Source of the DNA: a virus
Virus record (IMG/VR): IMGVR_UViG_3300035193_000026
Coordinates: 1 to 58,434 of that record
Direction: 5' to 3' (one strand)
DNA: 58,434 nucleotides
The translations under genes and the position numbers were made by a program. The notes under the pieces are model-generated. The model was not told the origin of the DNA, did not search any database, and saw only the letters and a list, made by a program, of their open reading frames with translations. Below, one piece after another: positions 34,668 through 42,065 of the stretch. Positions within the stretch are counted from its first letter, which is position 1. Each line of letters opens with the position of its first letter.

Positions 34668-35575
34668 TTCTGAACCTCATCTTTTTTTATATATCCATTT
34701 TTAACACTTTCATATGTTAGCCCAGCATCCGTAGCCTGTTTATGTAGCTCACCTTTGATAATTGCCAATATAGAATCATCAGCCTGTTTTACCTTTGTTA
34801 CCATTTTATTAAAATCTTCAGGTGTCTTGCATTCCTGTATTTTTGCAATCCAATCGGCTATCATAGATTGCCTTTTCTGTTGTTCCTCAGTAAGCTCATT
34901 AAGGTGAGTTTTAACTGTTGATATTATTTCAGATAAAGTATCTGGTTTAACCGAAACATCACTTACTTGGATAGGAGATAGATTACCTGGATTTTTACCG
35001 AAGGCTGTATCTGTTGGACTAAATGACAAAGTCCTTTTTCGGTTATCAAGGTATAACCTTCCCATAGCGTCAGCACTTTTGTATATCTCACCTTTTGACC
35101 CACCTTGTACGTCTAAACGTTCAATAATATCGTCCCCTTTGCTTTCCTCTGAGCTATGGGCAATAAGAACCACGTCTTTACCTATTACCTTAAGAGAACT
35201 TAGCCACGATGCAAATCTGCTCTTTAAAACACCATATCCTTGCAAGGTTAATGCGCCGCCATAGCCTTTCTTTGGGTCTTTGGCTATAATGTCGGCAGAT
35301 AGAAAATCCAATGCCCGGCCAGCCGTGTCAACAATGACTGTATTATAAGGTATAAGATCATCTGCGGTTATGTCTGTTACATCTTTCCATGATTCAATCT
35401 GTACAGAATCTTGCCTGTTTGCAGCCCGATAAGCCCCCTTGTCAAAATCAAGTAATATTGGCTTGTCTGCTGTAAATGCTAAAGTTGACTTCCCTAATCC
35501 CGGTGCACCATAAATTACTACAACAAGTTGGCTGACTTCTATCGGATCTTCTTTTCTCGTTATTTTTAATGCCAT
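34664..35575 (-). CDS. Sak4-like RecA-fold ATPase, 303 aa
   Basis: Walker A GAPGLGKS at 23-30, an aspartate-rich Walker B (YNTVIVDTAGRA), and a sensor region VVLIAHSSEESKGDD are visible. Size and order match phage Sak4-type single-strand annealing ATPases. They cooperate with SSB and an exonuclease in recombination. AAAGGAGAG precedes the ATG. Confidence 0.88.
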   Translation of the reverse strand: MALKITRKEDPIEVSQLVVVIYGAPGLGKSTLAFTADKPILLDFDKGAYRAANRQDSVQIESWKDVTDITADDLIPYNTVIVDTAGRALDFLSADIIAKDPKKGYGGALTLQGYGVLKSRFASWLSSLKVIGKDVVLIAHSSEESKGDDIIERLDVQGGSKGEIYKSADAMGRLYLDNRKRTLSFSPTDTAFGKNPGNLSPIQVSDVSVKPDTLSEIISTVKTHLNELTEEQQKRQSMIADWIAKIQECKTPEDFNKMVTKVKQADDSILAIIKGELHKQATDAGLTYESVKNGYIKKDEVQK

Positions 35576-35591
35576 GTCTTTTCTCTCCTTT

Positions 35592-35771
35592 TTATTTAGT
35601 CCAAATTAACCTAATACCACAATCAATACATATACCTAAAGCCCTTGTTATATTACCCTCTTTACAAGAAGGGCAGGTATAATATAAGGCTCCGGTATCG
35701 GTTATCTCGATAGCATCCCCATGTTTTATTTCATCTAAGGTTCTGTCTATTCTATCCCATGTTTCCCGCAT
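35592..35771 (-). CDS. Zinc-ribbon mini-protein, 59 aa
   Basis: AAGGAGG precedes the ATG. After a short acidic helix come TCPSCKEGN and ICIDCG, a four-cysteine ribbon. Lies between the methyltransferase and ATPase genes. Function unknown. Confidence 0.65.
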   Translation of the reverse strand: MRETWDRIDRTLDEIKHGDAIEITDTGALYYTCPSCKEGNITRALGICIDCGIRLIWTK

Positions 35772-35773
35772 GG

Positions 35774-36217
35774 TTAAGCCTCCTTATTTAAATTATTTTT
35801 AGACATCCTATCATAAAGAACTACATTGACGGTAGCAGCTAAATTCATGCATCCACTTGTAGGGATATAAATAATATCACGACACCATGACAATATTCTA
35901 TTTCCGAGGGTAGCATCTTCAGCCCCAAAAATATAAAATACTCTTTGTGGATGTTGGTATTCAGGTAATGGGATTGCTTCATCAATTAAATCAACAGCAA
36001 CAGGAACACAATCAAACGGAATTATACTATGTAAGTTATCTGATCTAATTAACGGAATATGGCGATAATGTTTCATTGTATCTGTTGGACCTGTCCCGAG
36101 TCGCTTTCCTGAATATGCCAAAAATGCAGCCCCAAAAACACCTACAGCCCTCATGGCTGATCCTACATTAACTGCTGATTTTGGATTATCTAAGCCTATG
36201 CAAGCATAGCCCCTCAT
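35774..36217 (-). CDS. SpoU/TrmH-type RNA methyltransferase-like protein, 147 aa
   Basis: ATG 36217 has GGAGGT upstream; a longer start adds 15 unlikely residues. Three SPOUT motifs are clear: NVGSAMRAVGVFGA, then GAEDATLGN, and IPTSGCMNLAATVNVVLYD. These form the knotted AdoMet-binding fold that 2'-O-methylates tRNA or rRNA. The protein is short and lacks an extra N-terminal RNA-binding domain. A phage copy could protect or alter tRNA, but the substrate is unknown. Confidence 0.82.
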   Translation of the reverse strand: MRGYACIGLDNPKSAVNVGSAMRAVGVFGAAFLAYSGKRLGTGPTDTMKHYRHIPLIRSDNLHSIIPFDCVPVAVDLIDEAIPLPEYQHPQRVFYIFGAEDATLGNRILSWCRDIIYIPTSGCMNLAATVNVVLYDRMSKNNLNKEA

Positions 36218-36322
36218 AATTACCTCCAATGGCCGCGCCCCACTTCCGATTGAAGTCGCCAATGACTTAATGGTTAGAGGAAGCAGGGCACGATAGGTTT
36301 ATGTTTGGATCTGTCATTGGCT
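36218..36322 (-). promoter_or_regulatory. Leader with mutually exclusive pairings before the RNA methyltransferase gene
   Basis: In the leftward transcript GCCAATGAC (36313-36321) can pair with GTCATTGGC (36258-36266) or, through GCCAATG, with CATTGGC-like sequence GCCATTGG (36226-36233) that touches the ribosome site GGAGGT. A small hairpin ACTTC/GAAGT lies between. This layout can switch translation on and off. No ligand motif was recognised. Confidence 0.45.
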
Positions 36323-36328
36323 GTAAAG

Positions 36329-36357
36329 ATATTACTAAAATACTCAGGTGTTGTCAA
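36329..36357 (-). promoter_or_regulatory. Sigma70-like promoter TTGACA-N17-TAATAT
   Basis: On the minus strand TTGACA (36352-36357) and TAATAT (36329-36334) are separated by 17 nt. It lies right after the stop of the gene at 36358 and gives the methyltransferase/ATPase/nuclease cluster its own promoter. Confidence 0.7.
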
Positions 36358-37113
36358 TTAAATTACGATACCCTCTTTCAGATTTTCAGATAGATATTCT
36401 CTGATATTAGCCATAGCCTCAATTTTCCACTGCCCCCCATCTGCTTCACGGAGATTGCAATAAATATCATCTCCAGACTTTTGAAGCCTGAACAGAAAAT
36501 CAGATTCTGGCTGCGCTACCTCAATAAATGTGCGATAAGGAACAAGTCTTACAGGGTTTGGAACTTTCATTTCACTAACCCTGATACCTGACTTCGCTGT
36601 TACCTGTTGGCCGATTCCGTCATCTTCACGTTTCAATGATGCCTCTGCTGTAATGTTGCTTACGAATCTTATAAGGTCGTCCCGGTCATTAGTTTTAACG
36701 AAAAGCGTTTGCAGGGCAATAATAAACTCTTCAATTTCCATGTTTCTGCCGAAGTTAAATGAAGGTGCTTCGTTTTCAGCACTTACATACCATGGCCTTT
36801 GAAGAAAATCCCCCTGGACAGGCCCGAATACGGTTACTGTATCGTATGATGCAACGGTTACCATAAGATCTGCCTTACGATCTATATCTGTTGTGTTGTT
36901 GATATACGCTACAAGACCATAAAGAGAATTAAGAGATAGTTTTTTTGCCATGGGCTCAAGGACAGGTGAATGGTCCTTGCGGAAATACGACCGGCCTTCA
37001 ATTTCAATGGTGGGATTGTCAGCTATGTATTTTTTAAGCTCATTATCGCTTGAATTATCCTTCAATTCAGCGATGTACTTTAAAGCGTCAACCTGGGTGT
37101 TTTCGTTATTCAT
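36358..37113 (-). CDS. Conserved phage early protein, 251 aa
   Basis: The pattern TIEIEGRSYFRKDHSPVLEP, FIIALQTLF, DDGIGQQVTAKSGI and VPNPVRLVPYRTF, followed by FRLQKSGDDIYCNLREADGG, is one I associate with a family in many phage early regions, usually next to a protein named replication terminator. Neither has a proven activity. It overlaps the previous gene by 8 nt. Confidence 0.7.
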   Translation of the reverse strand: MNNENTQVDALKYIAELKDNSSDNELKKYIADNPTIEIEGRSYFRKDHSPVLEPMAKKLSLNSLYGLVAYINNTTDIDRKADLMVTVASYDTVTVFGPVQGDFLQRPWYVSAENEAPSFNFGRNMEIEEFIIALQTLFVKTNDRDDLIRFVSNITAEASLKREDDGIGQQVTAKSGIRVSEMKVPNPVRLVPYRTFIEVAQPESDFLFRLQKSGDDIYCNLREADGGQWKIEAMANIREYLSENLKEGIVI

Positions 37114-37477
37114 TACTTAAACCTTCCTTTCTACCGGTTATTTCCGATACCTTATCAGATTTTTCTTTGTTTTTTATCCAGTTTTCCTGCAAGATTTCAC
37201 GGGCATCATTCTTGCCGTTATGCTTGCCGTGGACAAAAGTTGTTGTGAATGGGACCATCTTTTGAAGTTTAGAGTTTCCAAAGATTTCAATTTTACTGAA
37301 ACCCCTATCGGTGTCCGGCTTGATGCTTAAATGGATGGATATCTCCCTTACAGCATCGGCCTTTGTGTTTGGGTCAGCAATGTTATCCATTACTTTTTGC
37401 CATTCTTCCCTGAACACTTCTTCGGCGGCTCCATTTCCTACATTTGCCAATGTTACTTCATAATCGTTTGTGAACAT
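37106..37477 (-). CDS. Phage protein of the so-called replication-terminator type, 123 aa
   Basis: ANVGNGAAEEVFREEWQKVMDNIADPNTKADAVREI and IHLSIKPDTDRGFSKIEI resemble small phage proteins often labelled replication terminator protein; that name is not based on activity known to me. AAGGAG precedes the ATG. It pairs with the gene at 36358, which it overlaps. Confidence 0.65.
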   Translation of the reverse strand: MFTNDYEVTLANVGNGAAEEVFREEWQKVMDNIADPNTKADAVREISIHLSIKPDTDRGFSKIEIFGNSKLQKMVPFTTTFVHGKHNGKNDAREILQENWIKNKEKSDKVSEITGRKEGLSNE

Positions 37478-37507
37478 TCATTCTCCTTTCTTTATTGGTT
37501 GTTTTTG

Positions 37508-37678
37508 TTAATCATTCTTATGTAAAAAATCTGTCAAAAGTTCTTCCAGATCTCCGAACCTTTCCCGGCTAAGTTCTTCCTCCTTCTCTCCATCTTTGAT
37601 AAAAAACCTGTTGTATTCTATATCATCATAAATGGTTATATTCCCTATAAAGACTATGTTTGGTTTAGCTGCTCCCAT
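37508..37678 (-). CDS. Hypothetical acidic protein, 56 aa
   Basis: A 57-codon frame starting three nt after the stop of the gene at 37682. The ribosome site is weak (GAGAG), so coupling is likely. Acidic helix-rich (KEEELSRERFGDLEELLTDF). No family recognised. Confidence 0.5.
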   Translation of the reverse strand: MGAAKPNIVFIGNITIYDDIEYNRFFIKDGEKEEELSRERFGDLEELLTDFLHKND

Positions 37679-37681
37679 GAT

Positions 37682-38491
37682 TTAGCTCTCTATTTTATTT
37701 AATTTAGCTTCTAATTCGATCCTGTTTGCATTGTTTTTTTCTATTAGGCGTAGTAAAGACTCTTTTTTCTTTTTAATCCTTTCATTGTTTTTTTCTTCAT
37801 TGATCTCTATTGAATATTCCTTGCATATCTCATAGAGTTTATCAGATAGGTAATCTTCCGAGTCTATTATTTCCTTAACCTTGTTAATGGCTTCATTATA
37901 TGATTTACAAGGATAGAAGGTGTTCCAACTAGATCCACTTCCGTCCCGGTACTGGTTAACGAGCCAATTTAATTCAAGACGATTATCTCTGGGCCATCTT
38001 CCAAAAAGTGATACCAGTCTAATTCCATCAAAATGTCTACCTTCTCCATAACCCTTTTCACTGGAAAATAATTCTGCATTCCACTCTAATATCTCAGGAC
38101 CCCTGTAATCATCAAAAACAACGTGCGTATATTCCCCACAAACAATAGATTTAATATGGTCAAATATGTCCACTAGCTCAGGATCAGTAATACCCTCAAT
38201 CCATTTAATTTTGGATGCAGCAGCTTTTTGAGCAATCCTAAACCCACTTATTTCCTTTTCGATTTGCTTTTTAGTTTCCTTTAAATTCTGTACATCCTTT
38301 TCAAGATTTTTCTTTGTTCTTTCCTGATATGTTTCCGCTGGTGAATCAAGTAATGATTTTACAATAAAGTGTTCACCTGCTGGAAATTCTGTCCCGTCTT
38401 TAATAAATACTTCTTGAACTATCGTTTCCTTAGAATTTAATGATCCTATTACAACAACTTTTTTACCATCTGGTGTGTATTTATAATCCAT
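37682..38491 (-). CDS. Coiled-coil protein, 269 aa
   Basis: AAAGGAGAG precedes the ATG. A beta-like N-terminal segment is followed by a coiled coil (about 50-95), a middle region with aromatic residues (HVVFDDYRGPEILEWN, GRWPRDNRLELNW) and a second coiled coil at the C-terminus. No family recognised. Largest unknown of this cluster. Confidence 0.6.
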   Translation of the reverse strand: MDYKYTPDGKKVVVIGSLNSKETIVQEVFIKDGTEFPAGEHFIVKSLLDSPAETYQERTKKNLEKDVQNLKETKKQIEKEISGFRIAQKAAASKIKWIEGITDPELVDIFDHIKSIVCGEYTHVVFDDYRGPEILEWNAELFSSEKGYGEGRHFDGIRLVSLFGRWPRDNRLELNWLVNQYRDGSGSSWNTFYPCKSYNEAINKVKEIIDSEDYLSDKLYEICKEYSIEINEEKNNERIKKKKESLLRLIEKNNANRIELEAKLNKIES

Positions 38492-38521
38492 ATCCTCTCC
38501 TTTATATTTAATCTGCCCCGA

Positions 38522-38562
38522 CCCCCGCCAAGCTCAATAGTTTGATCCGGGGGCCTTTTTTT
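38522..38562 (+). terminator. Intrinsic terminator on the plus strand inside the leftward operon
   Basis: CCCCCG (38522-38527) pairs with CGGGGG (38548-38553) and is followed by CC and seven T (38556-38562) on the plus strand. On the minus strand the hairpin has no U-run, so it should block rightward antisense transcription rather than the operon itself. Confidence 0.6.
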
Positions 38563-38608
38563 CGGTTGCTTCAGTTTCCCTTCTACCGGGAGCAGGAATT
38601 ATCGTTTG

Positions 38609-39034
38609 CTATTCTCCTTCATCTTTTTTATCTGTCCATTCTCTATGTAATAAAAACTCAATGTTTTTTATTCGCTGTTTAAGATCTCCAAGCATTTCAA
38701 GGATAGCGTCGTGTAAATCTCTTCCTGCTAACAATTCCATTTCCTGCATATTCTTTTGATAATGAGTTCTGAGAGATTTCAAATATGTTAATCTATTCTG
38801 AATGTTGTTTTTATTCTTTATCAGAATAGTTCGCCTTTCATTGTGAGACCTTTTGCACAGAGGTTTGCCTGTATCATCTTCTAAAATTGGTTTTGAGAGC
38901 ATCAAATCAATATCTCTTTGCATCCGGGAAAGGGTCTCCCTTTCATGTACCCATTCGGAATAGGTTTTAGGGTCTGTATTTTCGCCCGAGTATAATTGAG
39001 TTGCTATCTTAGAACTTATGCCTTGTGGTCTCAT
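38609..39034 (-). CDS. Coiled-coil protein, 141 aa
   Basis: Helical throughout, with long basic coiled coil (RRTILIKNKNNIQNRLTYLK) and acidic end. GGAGG precedes the ATG. No family recognised. Confidence 0.6.
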   Translation of the reverse strand: MRPQGISSKIATQLYSGENTDPKTYSEWVHERETLSRMQRDIDLMLSKPILEDDTGKPLCKRSHNERRTILIKNKNNIQNRLTYLKSLRTHYQKNMQEMELLAGRDLHDAILEMLGDLKQRIKNIEFLLHREWTDKKDEGE

Positions 39035-39037
39035 CTG

Positions 39038-39250
39038 TTATCCTCCTTTGGCGAGGGTGTTGATTTTATTTATAGCTTTACTAACGGGCCAGATATCAGA
39101 TAGTGGTTCACATATCTCTGCTATCTCTGCTAACCTGGATTCAAGGTGGTCTATGTATTTGTCTTGAGCTTGGGAAAGTTCCATCCAACTGATAAATTCA
39201 CCTGAACCACCTCTGTTGTAAGTGTAATTATGTTCATCAGGTCTAATCAT
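39038..39250 (-). CDS. Hypothetical protein, 70 aa, paralogue of 39243-39506
   Basis: Shares with its upstream neighbour the pattern W-ELS, Y-D-L-S-R-LAEIAEI and a terminal IN-TLA-GG. GGAGGAATAA precedes the ATG. Probably a tandem duplication; function unknown. Confidence 0.6.
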   Translation of the reverse strand: MIRPDEHNYTYNRGGSGEFISWMELSQAQDKYIDHLESRLAEIAEICEPLSDIWPVSKAINKINTLAKGG

Positions 39251-39506
39251 TTATTCCTCCTCCTCTGGCAAGGGTGTACATTTTGTTTATACGTCTTATA
39301 ACTTCATCCCTTTGTGCAATTATTCCCTCACTTGTAGTTAAATCTTTTTGTGGAATATCTGCTTCTAGTATTTCCGCTATCTCTGACAATCTGGATTTAA
39401 AGTAGTCATAAACCCACTGGACCTTCTCATTGCAACTCAATTCGATCCATTGGTTATATTCGTCTGATTGTTCATTCCATAATTGGATTATTTGTTCAAG
39501 AGTCAT
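39243..39506 (-). CDS. Hypothetical protein, 87 aa, paralogue of 39038-39250
   Basis: Contains QWIELSCNEKVQWVYDYFKS, RLSEIAEIL and ends RINKMYTLARGGG. Overlaps the following copy by 8 nt and the previous gene by ATGA (39503-39506). Function unknown. Confidence 0.6.
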   Translation of the reverse strand: MTLEQIIQLWNEQSDEYNQWIELSCNEKVQWVYDYFKSRLSEIAEILEADIPQKDLTTSEGIIAQRDEVIRRINKMYTLARGGGIND

Positions 39507-39682
39507 TCTTGTTCATCCTGTAGTTCTTTCCAGTTATATCCGGTTTGGTTTGTTTCATCCAAGATACATTTTAAATCCTCTATAGGGATAGAAATATTGC
39601 TAGGTTCTTGGTTTGTTTCGACATAACACGGCCTATCTACTCCACAGCCTTCACATTTGTATTTTCTTTTTTCAGTTTCCAT
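39503..39682 (-). CDS. Cysteine-containing mini-protein, 59 aa
   Basis: GGAGGAATAA precedes the ATG. YKCEGCGVDRPC carries a metal-binding-like cluster, followed by an acidic tail with one more cysteine. Coupled to the next gene by ATGA. Confidence 0.6.
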   Translation of the reverse strand: METEKRKYKCEGCGVDRPCYVETNQEPSNISIPIEDLKCILDETNQTGYNWKELQDEQE

Positions 39683-39731
39683 TTATTCCTCCATGATGTA
39701 CTCTGTACAATTGAGGGCATCGGCAAGGGCC

Positions 39732-39926
39732 TTATTTATCCTCCAGCAAGATGGCATTATCTGTTAAAGAGTGTAGAGTAGAACAATTACCACATATTAT
39801 AAAAACCTCTGGTAGATATGCCTCTTCTTCTATTGTTATATCCCGACCTTTAGGGTCGATAATAAACGAAAACATGTCATTACACCCGCAATTCCCACAT
39901 ATAATATGCAATTTAGCCATAACCAT
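39732..39926 (-). CDS. Zinc-ribbon protein, 64 aa
   Basis: IICGNCGCND near the N-terminus and IICGNCSTLH near the C-terminus form two CxxC knuckles about 35 residues apart. GGGGGAG precedes the start; a second ATG two codons on is also possible. Lies just downstream of the XRE regulator gene. Confidence 0.65.
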   Translation of the reverse strand: MVMAKLHIICGNCGCNDMFSFIIDPKGRDITIEEEAYLPEVFIICGNCSTLHSLTDNAILLEDK

Positions 39927-39927
39927 C

Positions 39928-40134
39928 TTACTCCCCCTTTAACTCCTCAACCTTAACCCTTAATGCATCTGCTAAACACTTAAGAGTCGTTTCATTGGGA
40001 TAACAATTTGTTCCTTTTTCAAGGCTTATAATGGTTCCACGAGACACACCTGAACGAACAGCCAACTCATTTTGATCTAATCCGGCCCGTCTACGATAAA
40101 TCATTATTTTTTCACCTAAAGTTAATTTTTCCAT
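39928..40134 (-). CDS. XRE-type helix-turn-helix regulator, 68 aa
   Basis: Start ATG 40134 has AAGGAT upstream; six more codons are possible. The HTH is standard: KIMIYRRRAGLDQNELAVRS and GVSRGTIISLEKG, then ETTLKCLADALRVKVEEL. It is the first gene from a divergent promoter and probably represses it through the palindrome at 40157-40166. The likely early-operon regulator. Confidence 0.85.
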   Translation of the reverse strand: MEKLTLGEKIMIYRRRAGLDQNELAVRSGVSRGTIISLEKGTNCYPNETTLKCLADALRVKVEELKGE

Positions 40135-40145
40135 ATGTTTTATCC

Positions 40146-40188
40146 TTGACATATATTTAATATTAATCTATGATCCAGTTATTGTCAA
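40146..40188. promoter_or_regulatory. Overlapping divergent promoters with a palindromic operator
   Basis: Leftward: TTGACA (40183-40188) 17 nt before TAATAT (40160-40165). Rightward: TTGACA (40146-40151) 17 nt before TATGAT (40169-40174). The palindrome TTAATATTAA (40157-40166) covers the leftward -10 element. Rightward transcripts would be antisense to 40185-40445. Overlap means only one promoter can fire at a time. Confidence 0.65.
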
Positions 40189-40445
40189 ACAAAATCGTAA
40201 ATTATTTTCATCTCAGGCCCGTAAACCCCTAACGTGGTAAGTCTGAGAATAAACCGTAAACCTTTAAATAAAGCTTTTGTCGCAAGCCTTAACATGCTTG
40301 TTCCGTAATCCCGGCGGTCAGATTCCCTTCCCTTGCCAGAGTAGAATGGGTAACTGAATAACGTAAGACAAGATTTAAATCGAAACTGCAAAAGCTGAAA
40401 AGCCTGGCATGGGGTCTTAGAGGGTGATCTGTGTCTTTTACCCAT
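40185..40445 (-). CDS. Doubtful ORF, 86 aa
   Basis: GGAGGAATAAAG precedes the ATG, which supports translation, but the composition (many Arg, Ser, Phe, Leu, and isolated Tyr) is unlike its neighbours. Its end overlaps the promoter region of the XRE gene. The same DNA has two CCGTAAACC copies and short hairpins, so it may carry an RNA or operators instead. I keep it as a low-confidence gene. Confidence 0.3.
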   Translation of the reverse strand: MGKRHRSPSKTPCQAFQLLQFRFKSCLTLFSYPFYSGKGRESDRRDYGTSMLRLATKALFKGLRFILRLTTLGVYGPEMKIIYDFV

Positions 40446-40447
40446 CT

Positions 40448-40594
40448 TTATTCCTCCTCCAATACAAGATTTTCATGTCCACAAATAGGGCAAGGATAAT
40501 AATCTCCATTTGCATATGTAGCTGAAAATTCCACTACAACGTCATTACCTTCGTATCCACAATCGTCACAATAATAATATTCGACTTTATCCAT
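40448..40594 (-). CDS. Zinc-ribbon protein, 48 aa
   Basis: ATG 40594 has AGGA upstream. YYYCDDCGYEG and YPCPICGHEN are two CxxC knuckles. An alternative start at 40630, overlapping the previous stop, would add a basic tail of 12 residues. Confidence 0.65.
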   Translation of the reverse strand: MDKVEYYYCDDCGYEGNDVVVEFSATYANGDYYPCPICGHENLVLEEE

Positions 40595-40622
40595 CTTTAT
40601 TTTCCTACCCTTTTTTCTTGAT

Positions 40623-40754
40623 TTACTCATATTCTTCAACAACCCATGTTACGAAAATCAATAAACCGACTAAATAAACTGCATCAGGCTTGGAATTTAA
40701 AATAAGCATAGATATACAAATGAAAATTCCGATAATTTTACAGGTTAAAGACAT
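40623..40754 (-). CDS. Small membrane protein, 43 aa
   Basis: GGGAG precedes the ATG by 7 nt. Two hydrophobic stretches (IIGIFICISMLIL and YLVGLLIFVTWVV) separated by a short polar turn. Function unknown. Confidence 0.55.
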   Translation of the reverse strand: MSLTCKIIGIFICISMLILNSKPDAVYLVGLLIFVTWVVEEYE

Positions 40755-40784
40755 TATTTCGCTCCCATATTTCTTAATGCTTAG

Positions 40785-41030
40785 TTAGTCCAATTCAGGC
40801 ACTATAAAATCATCAAATGCCTTAAGAGTTACCCTCTTAAATTCATCTAATGGAACACCCTGATTACAATAATTATAAGAATGATCTATTATCAGCCCTA
40901 TCGCACTTTTTATAAATTCTAAATTTTCACCTGAGAGTTTAGAATTGTTCAAAAGATAAACATTGAGCGTGAAGGATAATAAAAAGACGACTGGCAATAT
41001 TTTATCACAAAACTTTTTATATCTATTCAT
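40785..41030 (-). CDS. Single-pass membrane protein, 81 aa
   Basis: An N-terminal TM helix (ILPVVFLLSFTLNVYLL) follows a short basic start; the rest is a soluble helical domain. Overlaps the next upstream gene by 8 nt. The pair with 41023 resembles a spanin pair only in layout (a signal-anchored protein plus a lipoprotein-like one); I do not assign that role. Confidence 0.6.
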   Translation of the reverse strand: MNRYKKFCDKILPVVFLLSFTLNVYLLNNSKLSGENLEFIKSAIGLIIDHSYNYCNQGVPLDEFKRVTLKAFDDFIVPELD

Positions 41031-41244
41031 ATTGTTCTCCCATATTTCTTAAAGTTCTTTCAACACAGTCTGAATAAGGGCTATCTTCACACGCCCTCTC
41101 TGCTCTTTCTAATGGTGTCATGAGCTCCATATTTGGCTCTGGGACGTCTTTTTCACTACAGCCTTTACTTGGTATTAGACAAGCAATTAAAAGCAGTGTG
41201 ATGAGGATTCCGGTTGTTATCAGGTCTTTATGTATTGGTTTCAT
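41023..41244 (-). CDS. Membrane or lipoprotein-like small protein, 73 aa
   Basis: Hydrophobic ITTGILITLLLIAC could be a TM anchor or a signal with lipobox LIAC at Cys22. A soluble acidic part with paired cysteines follows. Function unknown. Confidence 0.55.
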   Translation of the reverse strand: MKPIHKDLITTGILITLLLIACLIPSKGCSEKDVPEPNMELMTPLERAERACEDSPYSDCVERTLRNMGEQYE

Positions 41245-41256
41245 CCCATCCTCCTT

Positions 41257-41457
41257 TTAGGCGGGTGACCTAGAGGCATCCTTAAAACGTCTAGGGAACC
41301 AGTCACAATAAGTATCTTCTGGCTTATGACCAAACATAGCACAGCATTTTTTAGTGTGATAACAATCTCCACAGGTCTTACCATTTGGCAATTCCATACA
41401 TGTCTCAGGAGTGCATGATTTATCAACACAACAGCCATGAGTCCAATTACTTGACAT
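41257..41457 (-). CDS. Cysteine-rich mini-protein, 66 aa
   Basis: GGAGATAAGG precedes the ATG. Nine cysteines including GCCVDKSC, CGDCYHTKKCC and YCDWF; probable zinc protein. An overlapping ORF in another frame (41241-41438) has no such pattern and no ribosome site. Confidence 0.7.
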   Translation of the reverse strand: MSSNWTHGCCVDKSCTPETCMELPNGKTCGDCYHTKKCCAMFGHKPEDTYCDWFPRRFKDASRSPA

Positions 41458-41537
41458 TCCTTATCTCCTTTAATTTAGGCGGGCAACCCAATGTCACCCG
41501 CCCTACCTGTCCACTATAGGCAATGGTACAGGGTTAA

Positions 41538-41861
41538 TTAAAGATCAAGGTCACCTTTGGCCATTAAAAATGCCTCTTTAACTGCATCGATAATACGATT
41601 TAAACATTTTCTGTCAGCAACCTTTATTCTTGGGGGTGCAATATTATCAATAAGATAATCATTATCAACATCCAAAAAAAATTGATGGATTTTTCTATCT
41701 CCCATCGCGTTCCAATATGCGCCCCAAAATTGGCCGTAACATTCAATTATTACTCTACCTTTGCCATCTGCAATATCCTCAAGGTATACATTGATAAGGC
41801 CTAAAGCTGGAGCATCCTTTATTTTAAGTTGTTTTATTTTATAAGATGTTGTTATTTCCAT
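41538..41861 (-). CDS. Conserved phage protein, 107 aa
   Basis: ATG 41861 has GAGG upstream; the longer form would start within a hairpin at 41879. ITTSYKIKQLKIKDAPALG, then RVIIECYGQFWGAYWNAMGD, is a pattern shared by small proteins from several phages; activity unknown. Confidence 0.7.
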   Translation of the reverse strand: MEITTSYKIKQLKIKDAPALGLINVYLEDIADGKGRVIIECYGQFWGAYWNAMGDRKIHQFFLDVDNDYLIDNIAPPRIKVADRKCLNRIIDAVKEAFLMAKGDLDL

Positions 41862-41878
41862 TTTATCCTCTTTAATTG

Positions 41879-41904
41879 GCCGGGAGTCATAATAACCTCC
41901 CGGC
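41879..41904. promoter_or_regulatory. GC-rich hairpin in the leader of 41538-41861
   Basis: GCCGGGAG (41879-41886) and CTCCCGGC (41897-41904) form a perfect 8-bp stem with a ten-nt loop in otherwise AT-rich DNA. There is no U-run on either side. Its GGGAG could be a hidden ribosome site for a longer N-terminus. From 41907 to 42065 there is no gene that I can support, only further short GC-rich inverted repeats. Confidence 0.4.
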
Positions 41905-42065
41905 ATTTAGCAGGGCCTAAGCCCGCGCCCTCGGTCGAAACCAGAGGGGGAATTGCCCCTTTGTGCCTACATTATCTCCTACGCACTAAGCGTAAGGCTT
42001 CAGCACTCAGGGGCTTTTACTGGCAGCTTGTATCTTTACAAAAAGGAAGCCTGCCAGCAAATTTA

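Noticed and set aside
40785-41244. A spanin pair
   Set aside because: The layout is suggestive, but the genes are in the early operon, far from the holin-like gene, and typical spanin features are weak.
41241-41438. A leftward ORF overlapping the Cys-rich gene
   Set aside because: It is in a different frame from the Cys-rich protein, lacks a ribosome site and has no motif.
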